Positions 1-12,700 of a DNA stretch of 64,000 nt are shown here, one piece after another. The position numbers were made by a program, and so were the translations under genes. The notes beneath the pieces were generated by a model. The model was not told the origin of the DNA. It saw only the letters and a program-made list of their open reading frames with translations, and made no database searches. How positions within the stretch are numbered: position 1 is the first letter of the stretch; every line of letters starts with the position of its first letter. The stretch comes from Sycobia sp. Sy_11 (lineage: Eukaryota > Arthropoda > Insecta > Hymenoptera > Epichrysomallidae): contig JACCIC010000170.1 of the NCBI GenBank assembly GCA_018907035.1, positions 803,001-867,000 on the forward strand. Reading direction: 5' to 3'.

Positions 1-210
1 CCTGTATCGGAAAATCACAAATTAAATACATTATTCAGATGCTTTTTCCAATATTAAAAGATAGCTACTGCAAAAGCGCCGCTTCGCTGATATTGATAAA
101 CGTTCATGTACCTATACAATTGCAGCCCAGTACAAATGATATACGGAAAAAACATAAAAATCGAGCTCGTAAAGTCATATTATAGACCGATCTTCGTTTT
201 CATTTTTCAG

Positions 211-407
211 GCTACCAAATCGACTGGAATCAAAAGAAGATAAAGGTGGTCCGGCCGAACGTGGCCTGCACCAATGGAATCATCCACGTGATCGACGGCG
301 TGATGCTGAAAGAGAGCGACATTTACGTGACGGGCAGGGGGGCCTCGGTTACCGGGCTGGTTCTGCCCCACGTCCTACTGCTTCTCGTCATCAAGTGGAT
401 ACTGTAA
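211..407 (+). CDS. Fas1: Fasciclin-1-like protein, last coding exon (3' partial gene)
   Basis: A splice acceptor (pyrimidine tract then CAG) ends at 210, and an open frame runs from 213 to TAA at 405-407, giving 65 residues. It contains VACTNGIIHVIDGVML, which fits the H2 box that closes FAS1 domains. A small-residue stretch (GRGASVTG) and a hydrophobic tail ending VIKWIL follow, as in a GPI-attachment signal. Known family role: insect fasciclin-1 is a GPI-anchored homophilic cell-adhesion protein of axons and epithelia, with four FAS1 domains. Only the end of the last domain and the anchor signal are in the window; the rest lies upstream. Another FAS1 protein such as a midline-fasciclin relative is possible, but the anchor tail favours fasciclin-1. 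Confidence 0.75.
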
Positions 408-3400
408 AAGATGGACTTGGCATTATCATTATTAATATAGGGGGGGAGGGATGAAGGAAAAGCAGAGAAGATCACCTCGGGGCTGTGCCTCGTATTGGAT
501 GAGAGTGTAAAACGTCATTGTGAAAGTTTATATATAACGCTCAACCCGTCTGGCTCGATGAACGATTCCTTTTTTTTTTTTTGTTTTCTTCATTCTGTAG
601 ATATATGCGAAATGCTTGAATAGAACTGCAAGCATCGCGAATTACTGTTTCAGCGATGGAATTCGATACTTTCAGTCAGGATAATTCGATCCTACAAAAC
701 AGTCCAATTATTTATGAGGTAACAAGTCTCATTTTACCCTTGCTTGTATCTGACTATCCAATGCTTAGTTTTATTACAAAGTCGAGGGAGCCAAAAGCCA
801 AGGAAAAATAGAAAGTTAGAGATTCTTTGAATCTATGTGTAAAGTGGACATGGTCTTATATATATATATACTGAAAATTAATGTTCCATTATTATTCTTT
901 ATTAAACACAAAAATCATTCAGAGATTGAAATAAGGAATAGGGTTCTTCTAGATTTAAATGGACGGGGATGAATACGTTGAAGGAGAGGTAGAGCGTTTA
1001 TCGAACCAAATCACTAATTGTAGTTATATAAAAACAATTAATTTTAGAATTAAAATAAATAAATGACGATTAACTATATTAATTAAGTACCAGGGTGACT
1101 CACATACACATACACAATTCTGTTGTATTAGGGCATAACTATGAACTTCAAAATTTTTAGGCTTTTTTCCTTGAAAAATCATTGCGTTCACTAGAGAGTC
1201 CGTGATATCAATCTTTCTAAAATATTAGAGCTCGAATGCAATTACTTAATAATCCGCATCGGTAGAGAAATACATTGTAGTATGATATTCCTGGTCATGC
1301 TTTTGTATATGCATTCCTTGAAAAACAGAAGAAATTGTAACGGAACTCGGTGAAGGTATTTTCTCTGTTATGTTATATCAATAACAATAACGGCCTGACT
1401 ATTATAAAGTTTGATTTAATTCAGTACCTAACAATGTTCTCTATAGATGAGTTTGTGAATAAAATGATATTACAATTTTCAAAGTTATTTTTAAAATGTT
1501 AAAAATATTAAGTCCGAGGAGAGCAGAACTGAAAAAATACAAACACCAAGTCTCGCAGATAATTGCTAACTGTATTATAAGTAAAAGTATTTGATATCTA
1601 CTTATTGATGAAACTGCCAGTTTAATTCGCGAGTAAGAGCCGAGACGCTCGAGTTTTGTACGATTATAAAGATCAAAATGTTAAAAACATGCGATAAAAA
1701 TCAAGAAACGATGAACAAGCTATTGAGCTAAGAAACTACTATTAATTGAATGTCTTTCTAAGACGCAATTAGTTTAGCTCGCTAAATAAAAAAAATCATA
1801 ATTGAGAATACTTTATCATGTTGAAGTTATGCAGAAGTTTCTATACATGTATAAGTGATAAGGTATAAACGGCGTTTTCTTCAAAATGCCTTCAGAAATC
1901 AAGAAAATATATTTCGTTGAAATTAAAATAAAATTCTAAAATCCACATAAAGTTGAATTGTAGATGTTCCCTTTTTTACGAGCTTTTATATGGACTGCAC
2001 TTTCAAGAAAATAAGAAAATCGATAGAGTAAAATGCAAGTTATACCATTTCTCTTTATGTCAATTAAACTTTTATCAAGCTAAATTTAGTTACGCTATGA
2101 AATAAAAGTTAATGTCCATAACATAAAATTTGACATTTAACTAACACAATTCAACATTATAAGTAAAATGCCCTTTATACAATATTCTTAATTATCATAT
2201 GCAGCTTAAAATAATATTTTCTAGATATAATAAACTTTTTATTATCGATTTTCAAACTTCAAAAATAAGCTTAGTTCTTTTGTATTCAAAAAGAATACCG
2301 AACGTTGTAACAATGAAAAAATCGTTATTTAATACATGTCCTGTTCATATCTAAATCATCTATTAACAGTTTGTACTATCAAACTTAGTCGAATAATTTG
2401 GACTCATGGCTTAAAAGCCTAAGCCTTCAAAAAATCTACGATGAAATATTATGCCGAGAGCGAACTCGTATATGAAACAGAGGGAAACACTTGTGCATCT
2501 AGATTGCGCAGAGCTCTCAATTATTGCAATCTTTCAGGAAACTTGAAAATTAAAGATCGGTGTTACATATTGATATCAATCTATACATATAAAAAAAATA
2601 TATATAATAAACAGAGATATATTGCCAATAAATGATAGAAAAGAAATATATAAGTTGATTGCAAAATTTAATAAAAAATGAATCTAAAACAAAATTACTT
2701 ACCCTTTTTGATTTTTAAATTTTTCATATACATAAGGATTTGTATATATGTTTTACTAAAAACAGAAGACACGTTTTTATTTGAGTAACAGGCATTAATG
2801 AATTATTTAAATGAATTTTGACATAAAAATAGTAATACCATTTTGAGAAAGTTTTTTGCCAAAATTTATCGCTTATCGAATAATTTTAAAATACTTTTAA
2901 AATACTCTTTTAAACTCATCTTATGTCCAGTATAAACTGATATATTTTGTAATGGAAGAAGCTTTTCATTATTATGAAATTCTAATTTCAAATTTTTTGA
3001 GTCTCAATTGTTAATAATTCAAGCTATTGTTAATGAGTTTTTTTTTAGTTAGAAAATAATTTGAATAAATAAATAAATATATGATCACATTATATAGTTC
3101 TAGAAAAATAATGAATTACTTTTGATCAAGAAAAATCTGAACAGTGTATTAAATATTTGTGAGAAAAAGAATAAAATTTTTAAAGATCAAAAAAGAAAAT
3201 AATTTATAATTTGATTGAAGCTTACATAACATTACAAACTGGACATGCGTTGAGGATCATTGATTAGTATTAGTTCAAGCATGCAGAAAATATAAGTAAT
3301 ATTGGATGACATCTTGTTGTTGGAAAGAATAATAATTATTATCAATTAAATAATAATTATTATTATATGTATATGTATAAAATCTACCACTGTTTGTTCA

Positions 3401-5305
3401 TTAGAAAAGAAAACTTAAAAAATTGATAATAGTAGAAATTTTATCTCTTTGTATAGATGTATCTTAATGTTCAGCTTTCACATATAAAGGAATTTGAGCT
3501 ACATATAACTGGCTCATTTCATTCGTCATACGTAGATTAATCATAATTACCATCGTCAACAATTATAATGTAGCTAACAATTATAATACGTTATAAAACT
3601 TAACGATCGGTAATTCGTGTCAAATGTGAAATAACACCAAAAGATACAATTTTCCAAAACATTTTCTAAGTATATATAAGTACATAAAAACATCCAAATA
3701 TAAAGAATAAGATAATCAGTTTTATTTTGCTCAGCTCTTAAATGCTTTAAAAAAATTTTAGTGGTAAATACGCATTTTCTGTTCTTAATTTTTCGTTTTG
3801 TGACATATAAAACCGGATATAATGCATAATAAAAATAACATAAAAAAGGGAATCATAAGTGAAGATAAGATTTATAAAAGGATATAAAATGCGGTTATTT
3901 TCTGATCGAATTCTCTCAATTGGAATGTTCTCACTTTTATTTGTTTCATGCAAATAATTTAATTAATCTTCAATACATATTAATTGTAACGCATATTAAA
4001 GTCAGTTTTGATATTAATACATTTTTACTGTAAATAACATTATTTACTACGTCAGTCGATCGGTAAATAACAAGATTTTTGAAAATCCAAATAAAATATT
4101 GTAATCAAACATTAATTTGATTAGAAAAATGCAAGGAAGATGAAATCTTACTTAAAGGAAAAATGAGAACATTTTATAAGATTAAATATTAATTGATAAT
4201 AAATCTCTGATACTAACAACATTTTAAATGACCCACCCATGCAGAAATGAAGTAAAATTTATTCGTAAGGCGATCGGTATCTGGTGAGATAAATTGTTGG
4301 TTTTTGTCAAATAAACTATAATAACATAAAAATCTTGGTAGTATTAAAAGAATGATCGAATTTTATTGTACACTGTACATTGTATATTGTACCCAACTTC
4401 AAAAATGCGTTTGCGACTTATGCTCGTATACTAATCAATATTGTATTATTTATTTTCTATCTTTAAAATGAAAAAAAAAAGAATTTTCCATATTAACGTA
4501 AAAAATTTTTAAAAAAATACTCAGACCATATTTTTTCTTATTGTGAATATTTGAATACTATTAAGGTTCCAGACACGTGTAGAGGAGTTTAGAATAGTTT
4601 ACTTTCTCGAAAGTATTAATTATTTTTTCTAAATTAGTAATAATTTTATTCTACATAGTAATATTCGTCTTTGTAAAAAAATATTCAATAGCACTATTTA
4701 AATTATCAAATAGAATTTGTAATTAAAATGAATCATTGTAGAAAAATTTGTAATAACTATGAATGAAAATTCAATTTTTAGTTATTTATTATTTAAAAAT
4801 CATCCTGATATTCACTGCGGATTTTTGTTCATACTTTCTTTTTCGTTCGACTCTCATATACGTGTGAAAAATATATAACTTATTTTAGAAGGATGTGGAG
4901 ATTACCTTTGATAGCTTATCCAACGACGATTCTGTAGAACTTTGATACTGCAATTTTTAAGAAGAAGAAAAACATATTATTTGTAAAAAAAGTAAATTAC
5001 AAAGGTAGAACAACATTTTTAGTGTATAAGATCAAAATCTTTTTAACCTAATTTGAACTCGATTGGTATTCTCGATTCAGGCATTTACTTTTTTATGTTT
5101 CTAAAAGAAAATGTGTAATAAAAACGATTTCTATTTGTAAAATTGTAAGATTGTAAACATCTTCTAAAAGATCAACGCATTCATAAAATTCATTCCGAAA
5201 GCAGCATTTGGCTGGAGAATGCGGTTGTCCTCACAAGTTTTTTAGCTTTAGCTTATAAGGAAAAAATATTATTAATATAATGCATAAGTTTTGCGTGAAT
5301 CATTG

Positions 5306-5308
<3 letters not shown>

Positions 5309-5368
<60 letters not shown>

Positions 5369-5374
5369 TATATA
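5309..5374. repeat. (TA)n microsatellite
   Basis: About 33 nearly uninterrupted TA units with one C interruption near the right end. Confidence 0.95.
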
Positions 5375-6000
5375 CCATAAGAATAAAAACAAAACCCAAC
5401 CAAAATAATTAACAATGAATAAAAGAAACAAGACAGAAAACAGACCACGTATGATTAGATTATATTATTAGTATATTGTAATAGATTTCGATCACTCGTT
5501 GGCACTGGCAAACACATTGGTATACCCGACTAGAAACTGCAAATTTATTTTTTCTTTTTCTCTTTTTTTGCAGTTTGGCACGAAATTCCCATACGTGCAG
5601 CAATTTTCTTATCGATATTCGCATGTAGATATAATATGCGAAAGGTTTAAAAAAAATACATGTAAATACGTATATTAGTCGAGTGGATTAGTCGATGGCA
5701 GCCATTGACGCCGGTTCTTGTAAGATTTATGCGAGTGAATAAAAAAAGAGAATGAGCCGTAAGCGAAAGATTATTTAATAGCAGAAAAAAGATGACAAAA
5801 GAAGTTGAAAAAATAAAGTTATACGAGTGTCGTCAATGATTAGACATTTGAACAATTACACATACATATACGCAAACTCATTCACAGGCATATGCATAAA
5901 AACAAAAAGAACATTTTTTATCGCAGTAATAGTAATTAATAATTGAACTAACTGCAGTTACTAATGGTTAAGCGTAAATAAGTATAATACGAATTATTAT

Positions 6001-6003
6001 ATA

Positions 6004-6053
<50 letters not shown>
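6001..6053. repeat. (TA)n microsatellite
   Basis: About 26 AT units after an imperfect start. Confidence 0.95.
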
Positions 6054-6054
<1 letters not shown>

Positions 6055-8157
6055 GAGATAGTCGTGATTCAATTCATAATAATGACGGATTATATAAGAA
6101 TTAAAATAAAAATAAAAATTTTCGGACGAATATAATGTTTAAGAGCGGTTTGATAAATTTTAAGGGTTGGATTACTGATAAACTGGTATACGCGAATAAT
6201 TATTCGTGTATGTATCTGATGTTATATTTGAGGCGAACAAGAGTAAAAAAAGGAAAAATGATAATGAAGTAAGCTAGATCAGAATGATTGCGTCGCTTCA
6301 GAACTTGAAAATAGTTTTTTTTATATATATATAGTATACGATAAGTTTCTCGAATATTAATTTCTTGCAAAAAAATTGTAAATTTGATATCTCTATTGTT
6401 CAGTTAGAGATAATAATTTTTTTTAATCTAAAAGCATTAAAAGTATTTAAAATCAGGAAGTTTTAACCTTTTCAAATAATTACTTATTAAAGCTATTTCT
6501 CTCTATACGTATATTATATGTAATATGAATTTCTATATTAAAAATTAAATAATTTAGCCAGAATAGGAAAATCAAATTTAAATATTACAGAGCTATTTGT
6601 ATAATTGAACGCTTTGATTTTCGAATATTTTTACCATAACGAAAAAAGTAGTCCCACATTATATTATATATTTAATTCGATTCGTTATTACCATAATTGA
6701 CTTATACGAAAAGGTATAAAATTTACTATTGTATTTTTGTCCATAGCTTTAGATATGCGTTCAAATATATTTTAGATAAAAATCAGTACTTGTGTGGAAT
6801 CTTATCATTTTCGTTAAAGAATACGAAGGAATGGAGAGTTTTATACATGGGTTCGAGCGAGAAGATACAGGGAGATAAGTAATATATCATTGAACCATTA
6901 CTTTTACCGTGCCCTTTTTATTTTTCAATCATTGAAATGTAAGAAAATGGAAGATAAAGCGAAAAAAGCATAGAGCTTTTTTTTTAAAAATACTTACGAC
7001 CAAAATAGAATTTGAGAAAGATATACAGGGAATTTCGTATTGATGAGACGGGCGATCGAGATCGACCGCTACAATTTTTCCAATTCTCTTTGCATTCCTT
7101 ATCTCGTTCAAACGCAGTTTTTCCCGTTCTCTTTTACTTTTTATTTCGAGATATATGCTCGAAACGAAACATTGCGAGAATTGTCAATGATCGGCGTAAA
7201 TTCTCGCCTCGCAAAACTTTTTCACGTTCCTATTGCTAAATACCATGTTCTGTAAACTTTCGACGCTTCTGCTGTATATGATTTTCTGATAAATAAAAGA
7301 ATCTATGATACTTTTCGTCGATTTAATATTAATCTATACCATTATAATATATTTTTCTTTTATAATAATTTATTTGTTCTTTTTTAATATAGAGGATAAC
7401 AATTTATAATTTGCTTTTACTTCTTCAAGGTTAATTATCTTTTTCATTACAATTTAAGGATAATGTTAGGAGAATAATAAATAATAAACTCGTTTGAAAT
7501 AGATAAAAGTGATTTTTTATTATCATATTGTTCCTATTGTTTATCTCAATTAAAAAACAATAAATAAATAGACATATTAATCCCAACTGTAATCTCGGTG
7601 GCAAAACAATTATTTGTCTGAAGACTATTCTATATTCTTTAATTTCAGGGAAAAAATGGATATAATATTGATCTAAAAAAGTTTGACATGTGTTTTAGAA
7701 CTAATATGTATTGACAAAATTCACAGTAAGTATAAAATATATTATCATTTATTTTAAAACAGAAATAGTATTAACTATAATACTTACAAACATTTGTTTT
7801 AACTAATAAAAATACCTTTATCTGTAATTTCGTTCATAAATATCTAAATATGCTTTAAATATGTGAATTTTTAGCAAAATTCATTTATCACCTACTATTA
7901 AGTTGGCATGCAGAAAAGAATCTCTACGTAAAAACTGTTGATACTATTAAAGCAGGCCATGTTTTTATTCAAAACTTGAAAAGAAGCTTTGCTGCAAGGC
8001 TTAAGATATCTTCTTTTAATCCGTTTCTTGTTAAAATGATGACTTTAAAGTTAATCTGAGAATGGTTAGCATCGTCGGCAGAGTTTAACTTAACATAAAA
8101 AAAAGAATTGTAAATTTCTTATGTTATATCAGGCTCTCGCTGTTTTCCCTCAGAAAC

Positions 8158-8420
8158 ATACCCTGAATATTATACAGATCTTGTCCAAAGTGGTTGGCGT
8201 GTTTCAGAAGTGAAGATTTTAATATCAAAGAAAAAGGCGGGGTCGGCAAAAAACTCTGAGAATAAAGAATTAGAGAAAGTCCTCGATGAAGATCCATGAA
8301 AACACAAGAAAAACTTGCTGCATCGTTAGGAGTAACATTCTTCAAAAATTACAAGTTATATTTTGCACATGTCGAGGAAAGAAAATAACTCTCGAATGAC
8401 TTAATCGTCGATGAGAGAAA
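8158..8420 (+). pseudogene. Mariner-like transposase, N-terminal fragment
   Basis: Across three frames one can read pieces typical of the mariner N-terminal helix-turn-helix region: FRSEDFNIKEKGGVG, then ELEKVLDEDP, then KTQEKLAASLGVTF. In-frame stops and frame changes separate the pieces, and no catalytic domain follows. It is a dead 5' fragment. I could not place inverted ends. Confidence 0.6.
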
Positions 8421-9526
8421 TTTGTCGATGTTGTACATCGCTTAATCTGTGGAATCACCCAAGAATGAAAATGTATTCTTAGAAATATATCTCAATTATT
8501 TAATTTGATTTCACAAAACAAAATAGCGCATCAAATATTATTTTATTTGTTAAATAGTTTATTTTGTAATTGTATAAAATAATTGAATGCAAAAAGGTAT
8601 TGGATTAAATAAAAAGATAGTTTTAAAAAAGAAAGTTGGTATAAAATAATAAATAATATAAAAATACGATATATTGAAATACGCTATGACAACAATTAAG
8701 AACAAAGAATGATGAAAATACTAAAACGGAAAATATACTATCATCGAGAGTGGAAAATGATTGTATGTTTACTACTTCTTTCTGTACATACAACAAATCA
8801 ATACCAATAAAAAGAATATAAAAACTAAGAATCTTTAAGAATATCTAATACTATTTATAAAATTTTCCTAATTCTAAATTTAACATTCCTCGATATGAAA
8901 CTCTAATACGAATTCAATAATGAAAATGCGAAACAGGCAAAAAAAATTTAAATTGAGATATATACAAATCTGAATATGTAGAATATTATATCTTTACTAT
9001 TCCTTCGTACTATTATAATACCGATTCATGTGTAAATATTCTTTACTTACAATAACTATGTATAACATACATAAGCAAATTTTATTCAAGTATTCGTAAT
9101 ATTTTTAAAGAATGTTATAAAAGTTCTGGGACCATTCATTTACCTTAAAAATGGGACTTTATAAATTAATGATCTTGTGAACGCCATTGAGTCTATTATA
9201 GTCAAGGTCAAAATCAAAATCCTTCTCTGGTAGCTAGACAAATTTCTCTATACATTTTGTTGAGATTATAGCCGTAAATTTTACTTATACTTTGTTCTAA
9301 TACTGAACTAGTTCTGACAAAGTTTAAATAGAAGTTTAAATTCGGAAGTCCATGATCTTACAGTTAATGAAAATATTATCCATATCGGTCAAGTAGTTTG
9401 GAAATGGTCCGTAGATAAACAGAAAAGAAAGTCTAGAGGTTGAATTGAAAATAACCACTTTTTCCGAAGATAGTGAAAACAATTGTCAAAATTATTCTGA
9501 TTAAATAATTCTAATAATAAATAAAT
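8421..9526. other. Non-coding, nothing recognised
   Basis: AT-rich sequence between a mariner fragment and the 3' end of the serine protease gene. Nothing recognisable was found. Confidence 0.5.
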
Positions 9527-9739
9527 CTATGGACGTTGTTCTTTTGGTATGTGCCGCCGGTTTAGGTAGACATATACATTTTTTATAGGTAATCCATCTA
9601 ATACACTTTGGATGTACTTTATATAAAATGATACTTTGCTATAGACACAACCAATGACGGTGTCATTGCAGTCAACTTTATTTCGGCTTGCAATTCCAAC
9701 AACTGTATTATTAATAACAAGTGGACTGCCACTGTCACC
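9527..9739 (-). CDS. Serine protease exon 4 (catalytic Ser)
   Basis: Begins with GDSGSP. The region that normally reads SWG is SRN, then GCVYSKVSFYIKYI resembles the C-terminal helix of S1A enzymes. TAG stop at 9529-9527. Confidence 0.85.
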   Translation of the reverse strand, partial: GDSGSPLVINNTVVGIASRNKVDCNDTVIGCVYSKVSFYIKYIQSVLDGLPIKNVYVYLNRRHIPKEQRP

Positions 9740-12700
9740 CTGAAAAAGAATAATATAATATAATTACAGACATAAAAAGATGTCTTTACTAGATAATTTT
9801 CAATTGCATGCGTCATCTCTTAATATATTTACATGTAATCTTAATTGAGATTTTATGAGCGGTACTTAAAAAAAAACTTTCCCTGTGTTTGGAAAAAAAT
9901 AAAACAATAGTTTTAAGTTATAAAAATAATCTGACTTTATTCTTATTCTTTTAAACTATTTTTCTACGTAATCACTTTGGACTTCAATACATTTTTTGTA
10001 CCTATTGGCAAGCTTAAATCAATCTTCTTTAAAAGTGATCTGTCCTATATTGGATTCACGATTTAACGACTTTTTTGATTTGGTTATTTGAAGTAATGAG
10101 TTGGCCACTCAAACTTTCTTTTAACTTTAGGAGGAAATAGAAAATTTCCTATTTGAATTTCGGAAATAAGATAGGTGTTTCTTTTGTCACAATGAGGCCG
10201 AACGTCATCATGAAAAAGTGAGACTTCTTTGACACTTTTTTCAGGCCGTTTCCGTTTGATGGTACTTTTGAGTTTCATCTGCTTCACAATATGCAGTTCG
10301 CAATATGTATCTATATTAATAGTAGTACCTGGTTCAAGAAAATCGACCAACAAAATACCTAGCTCGACCCAAAAATCCGTAACCATAACCTTGCCAGCAG
10401 AGTCTGAATTTTTGTCTTTGCCGGAGCACTTTCTTCGCGTTTCTTCTAAACCATGCTTTGAAATTTAATTTTGAGATTTGTACGGTGAACCCACGTTTCA
10501 TCTTCTGTCGCAATACATGATTAAAGATCATTACTATAAAAATAATTGGACTTTATGCTTTTACTTTCAAACTATTTTTCTGTGTAATCGCCTTGAACCT
10601 GAATATATTTTTTTAAATCAATTGGCAAGCTTAAACAAACCTTCCTTAAAAAATGACATGTCCTGTTTTTGGATCCATGATTTAATGACTTTTTCAATTT
10701 TATCATTTAAACCGAAGTGCTGATAACCCAAACTTTGTATGGTGTTGTCTCCTTTCTCAAGCGTTACAAAAAACTATTGGCCGATCTGAAGTTCTTTTTG
10801 TTTGTGATTGTCAGAAAGCTGGCGTGGGACACATCTTGCACAAACTTTACTATAGCCAAGCTTCTCTGACAATATTGTATGGATTGAAGTTCGATGAATT
10901 TGATATTCAGAAAGCATCGTTTCAAAAATATCATCAATAGTCCATTGTCTGTCCTTCTGAATAATTTGTTCAACCGCTGTAATTGCATCGTCGCTAATTG
11001 CGCTTTGTGTTATCGTGCACTTCTACGCGTCCCTCGAGAAACTCTGTGCACTATCTTTGCACCATTTGCATACTCATACAGTCTTTATCATAAATTTTCA
11101 CTAATTCACTGTGAATCTGATTGTCGTTTAACCCTTTTACAGATGAAAAACGGATAACTGCACGTAATTAACAATAGAATCCGGTCTACACTTGTAACTC
11201 TATTATTTTCGAGCTCGCATTACTCAAAAAGTATTTTTGATTACCAATATACATTACACTGTTATGGATAAGACCTACACTTAAATTATGATGAGCTGAA
11301 GTTCGCTAGTTGATGTCTGCGAAAAACGCCAAACTAGGGAAACTTATTTTTTGATACCCGTCGTATATACGTATACCATGGGATAGAATACACTTGCAAT
11401 TTCTATACTTGAAAGCATTAGTTAAAGCAGAAATACTGTGATCATTACAACTACGAATCTAATTGAAGTAGTTTTTTATGATAGACATATCGATATCATT
11501 TTCGAAAATTGTCATTTTCAAATATTTTAATTTCATATCGATATCGTTGAAAACAATTTCTTTTCGAATCGAAGTCATATCAAACCACTTCAATTTAAAA
11601 GCAGTGAAAAACAATCGTTCGACTTTTATATTAACATATTTTGTTTTTAACAACTCAAAATATAAATAAAAGGCGTTATGCTGATCTATATTAATTGTTA
11701 ACCCTTATCACTTATACCGCTGAAAATTAAATAGCAAGTGTGTCAAATTAACACTGTTAACCTATTTAATTGACTATTTAATATATATAATTAGAATTTT
11801 TGTATTTTTAAAAAAAAAATATTTTTAGGCGCAATTAAATAAATTTTGAAACTTTATAAGTTTTTGAAACCTTCAAGTTGAAGGAAATAAACTATCTCTA
11901 TGCATTAAGGAAATAAATCGGTTGTAGCTGAACAGTCTTGTCACATAGAATAATGTCCTTTGAAAATTTGAGGCAACAATTGCACGATACAAGAGAGAAG
12001 CATCGGAATTTTTGCTCGGATCTGTAAAAATAACGTTAGCCTGCCTCTTAGAAAAGCCAGTGCCAGGCTATAAAGCATTATTAATTATTCTATGTAATGT
12101 AAACACGGGATCAATTCACGCGATTTAACTCATATATATCCATGCGTCCGTTCAATAATAAAACTTTAACGTCTAATAATTATTCTCTAGGTAATTAAAA
12201 TAAGCAGAGGAAGACTGCTCAAGTCTTTGCGAATTATTTCTTGATTTCTCAAAAGACATGTTGAAATCGGTGAATTAGTTTAATATTAGAAAATACTACA
12301 GACAGTAATTCATATCGACAAGAAATCAGTACAGATTTTTTTCGAAATCGAATTGTTAAGTATGCATAGCACAAATAAGGACAGTGTCGTGAAAAGAAAT
12401 AACATAGTATCATGAAAAGACCTATGAACGAAATGTGCAAGTTAGCCATGATTCGAAACCACTAAATTTCAAAGAGTAATATAATCGACACATAGCGAGG
12501 GTTGGTCGAGAACTCCTGAATTCGCAAGTGTGATGTTCGACTGGGACAATTATAAAAACTATCTTTTATTTTATAAAGATGGATCATTATGGTCTTACGA
12601 AAGCGAATGCCTATGATATTGTGAAAACTTATTAGAGAATTCCCGTGTCGAGTTATCAACATAGAATATATATGTGACGTGTATGAGCATGTATATAATC

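Larger units (their letters stand above)
408..8157 (+). other. AT-rich non-coding stretch, possibly a long Fas1 3' UTR plus intergenic DNA
   Basis: No convincing exon is visible. AATAAA-type signals occur at several places, for example near 1063 and 7290, so the 3' UTR could be short or up to about 7 kb. Two (TA)n tracts and a slightly less AT-rich block near 7020-7260 are the only landmarks. The short open frames here lack codon bias and recognisable motifs. Confidence 0.35.

Noticed and set aside
7012..7255. Two overlapping 71-75 codon frames
   Set aside because: No homology recognised, overlapping frames on both strands, no splice or codon evidence.
10229..10723. Plus-strand frames of 79-81 codons
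   Set aside because: Shadows of the minus-strand mariner pseudogenes.
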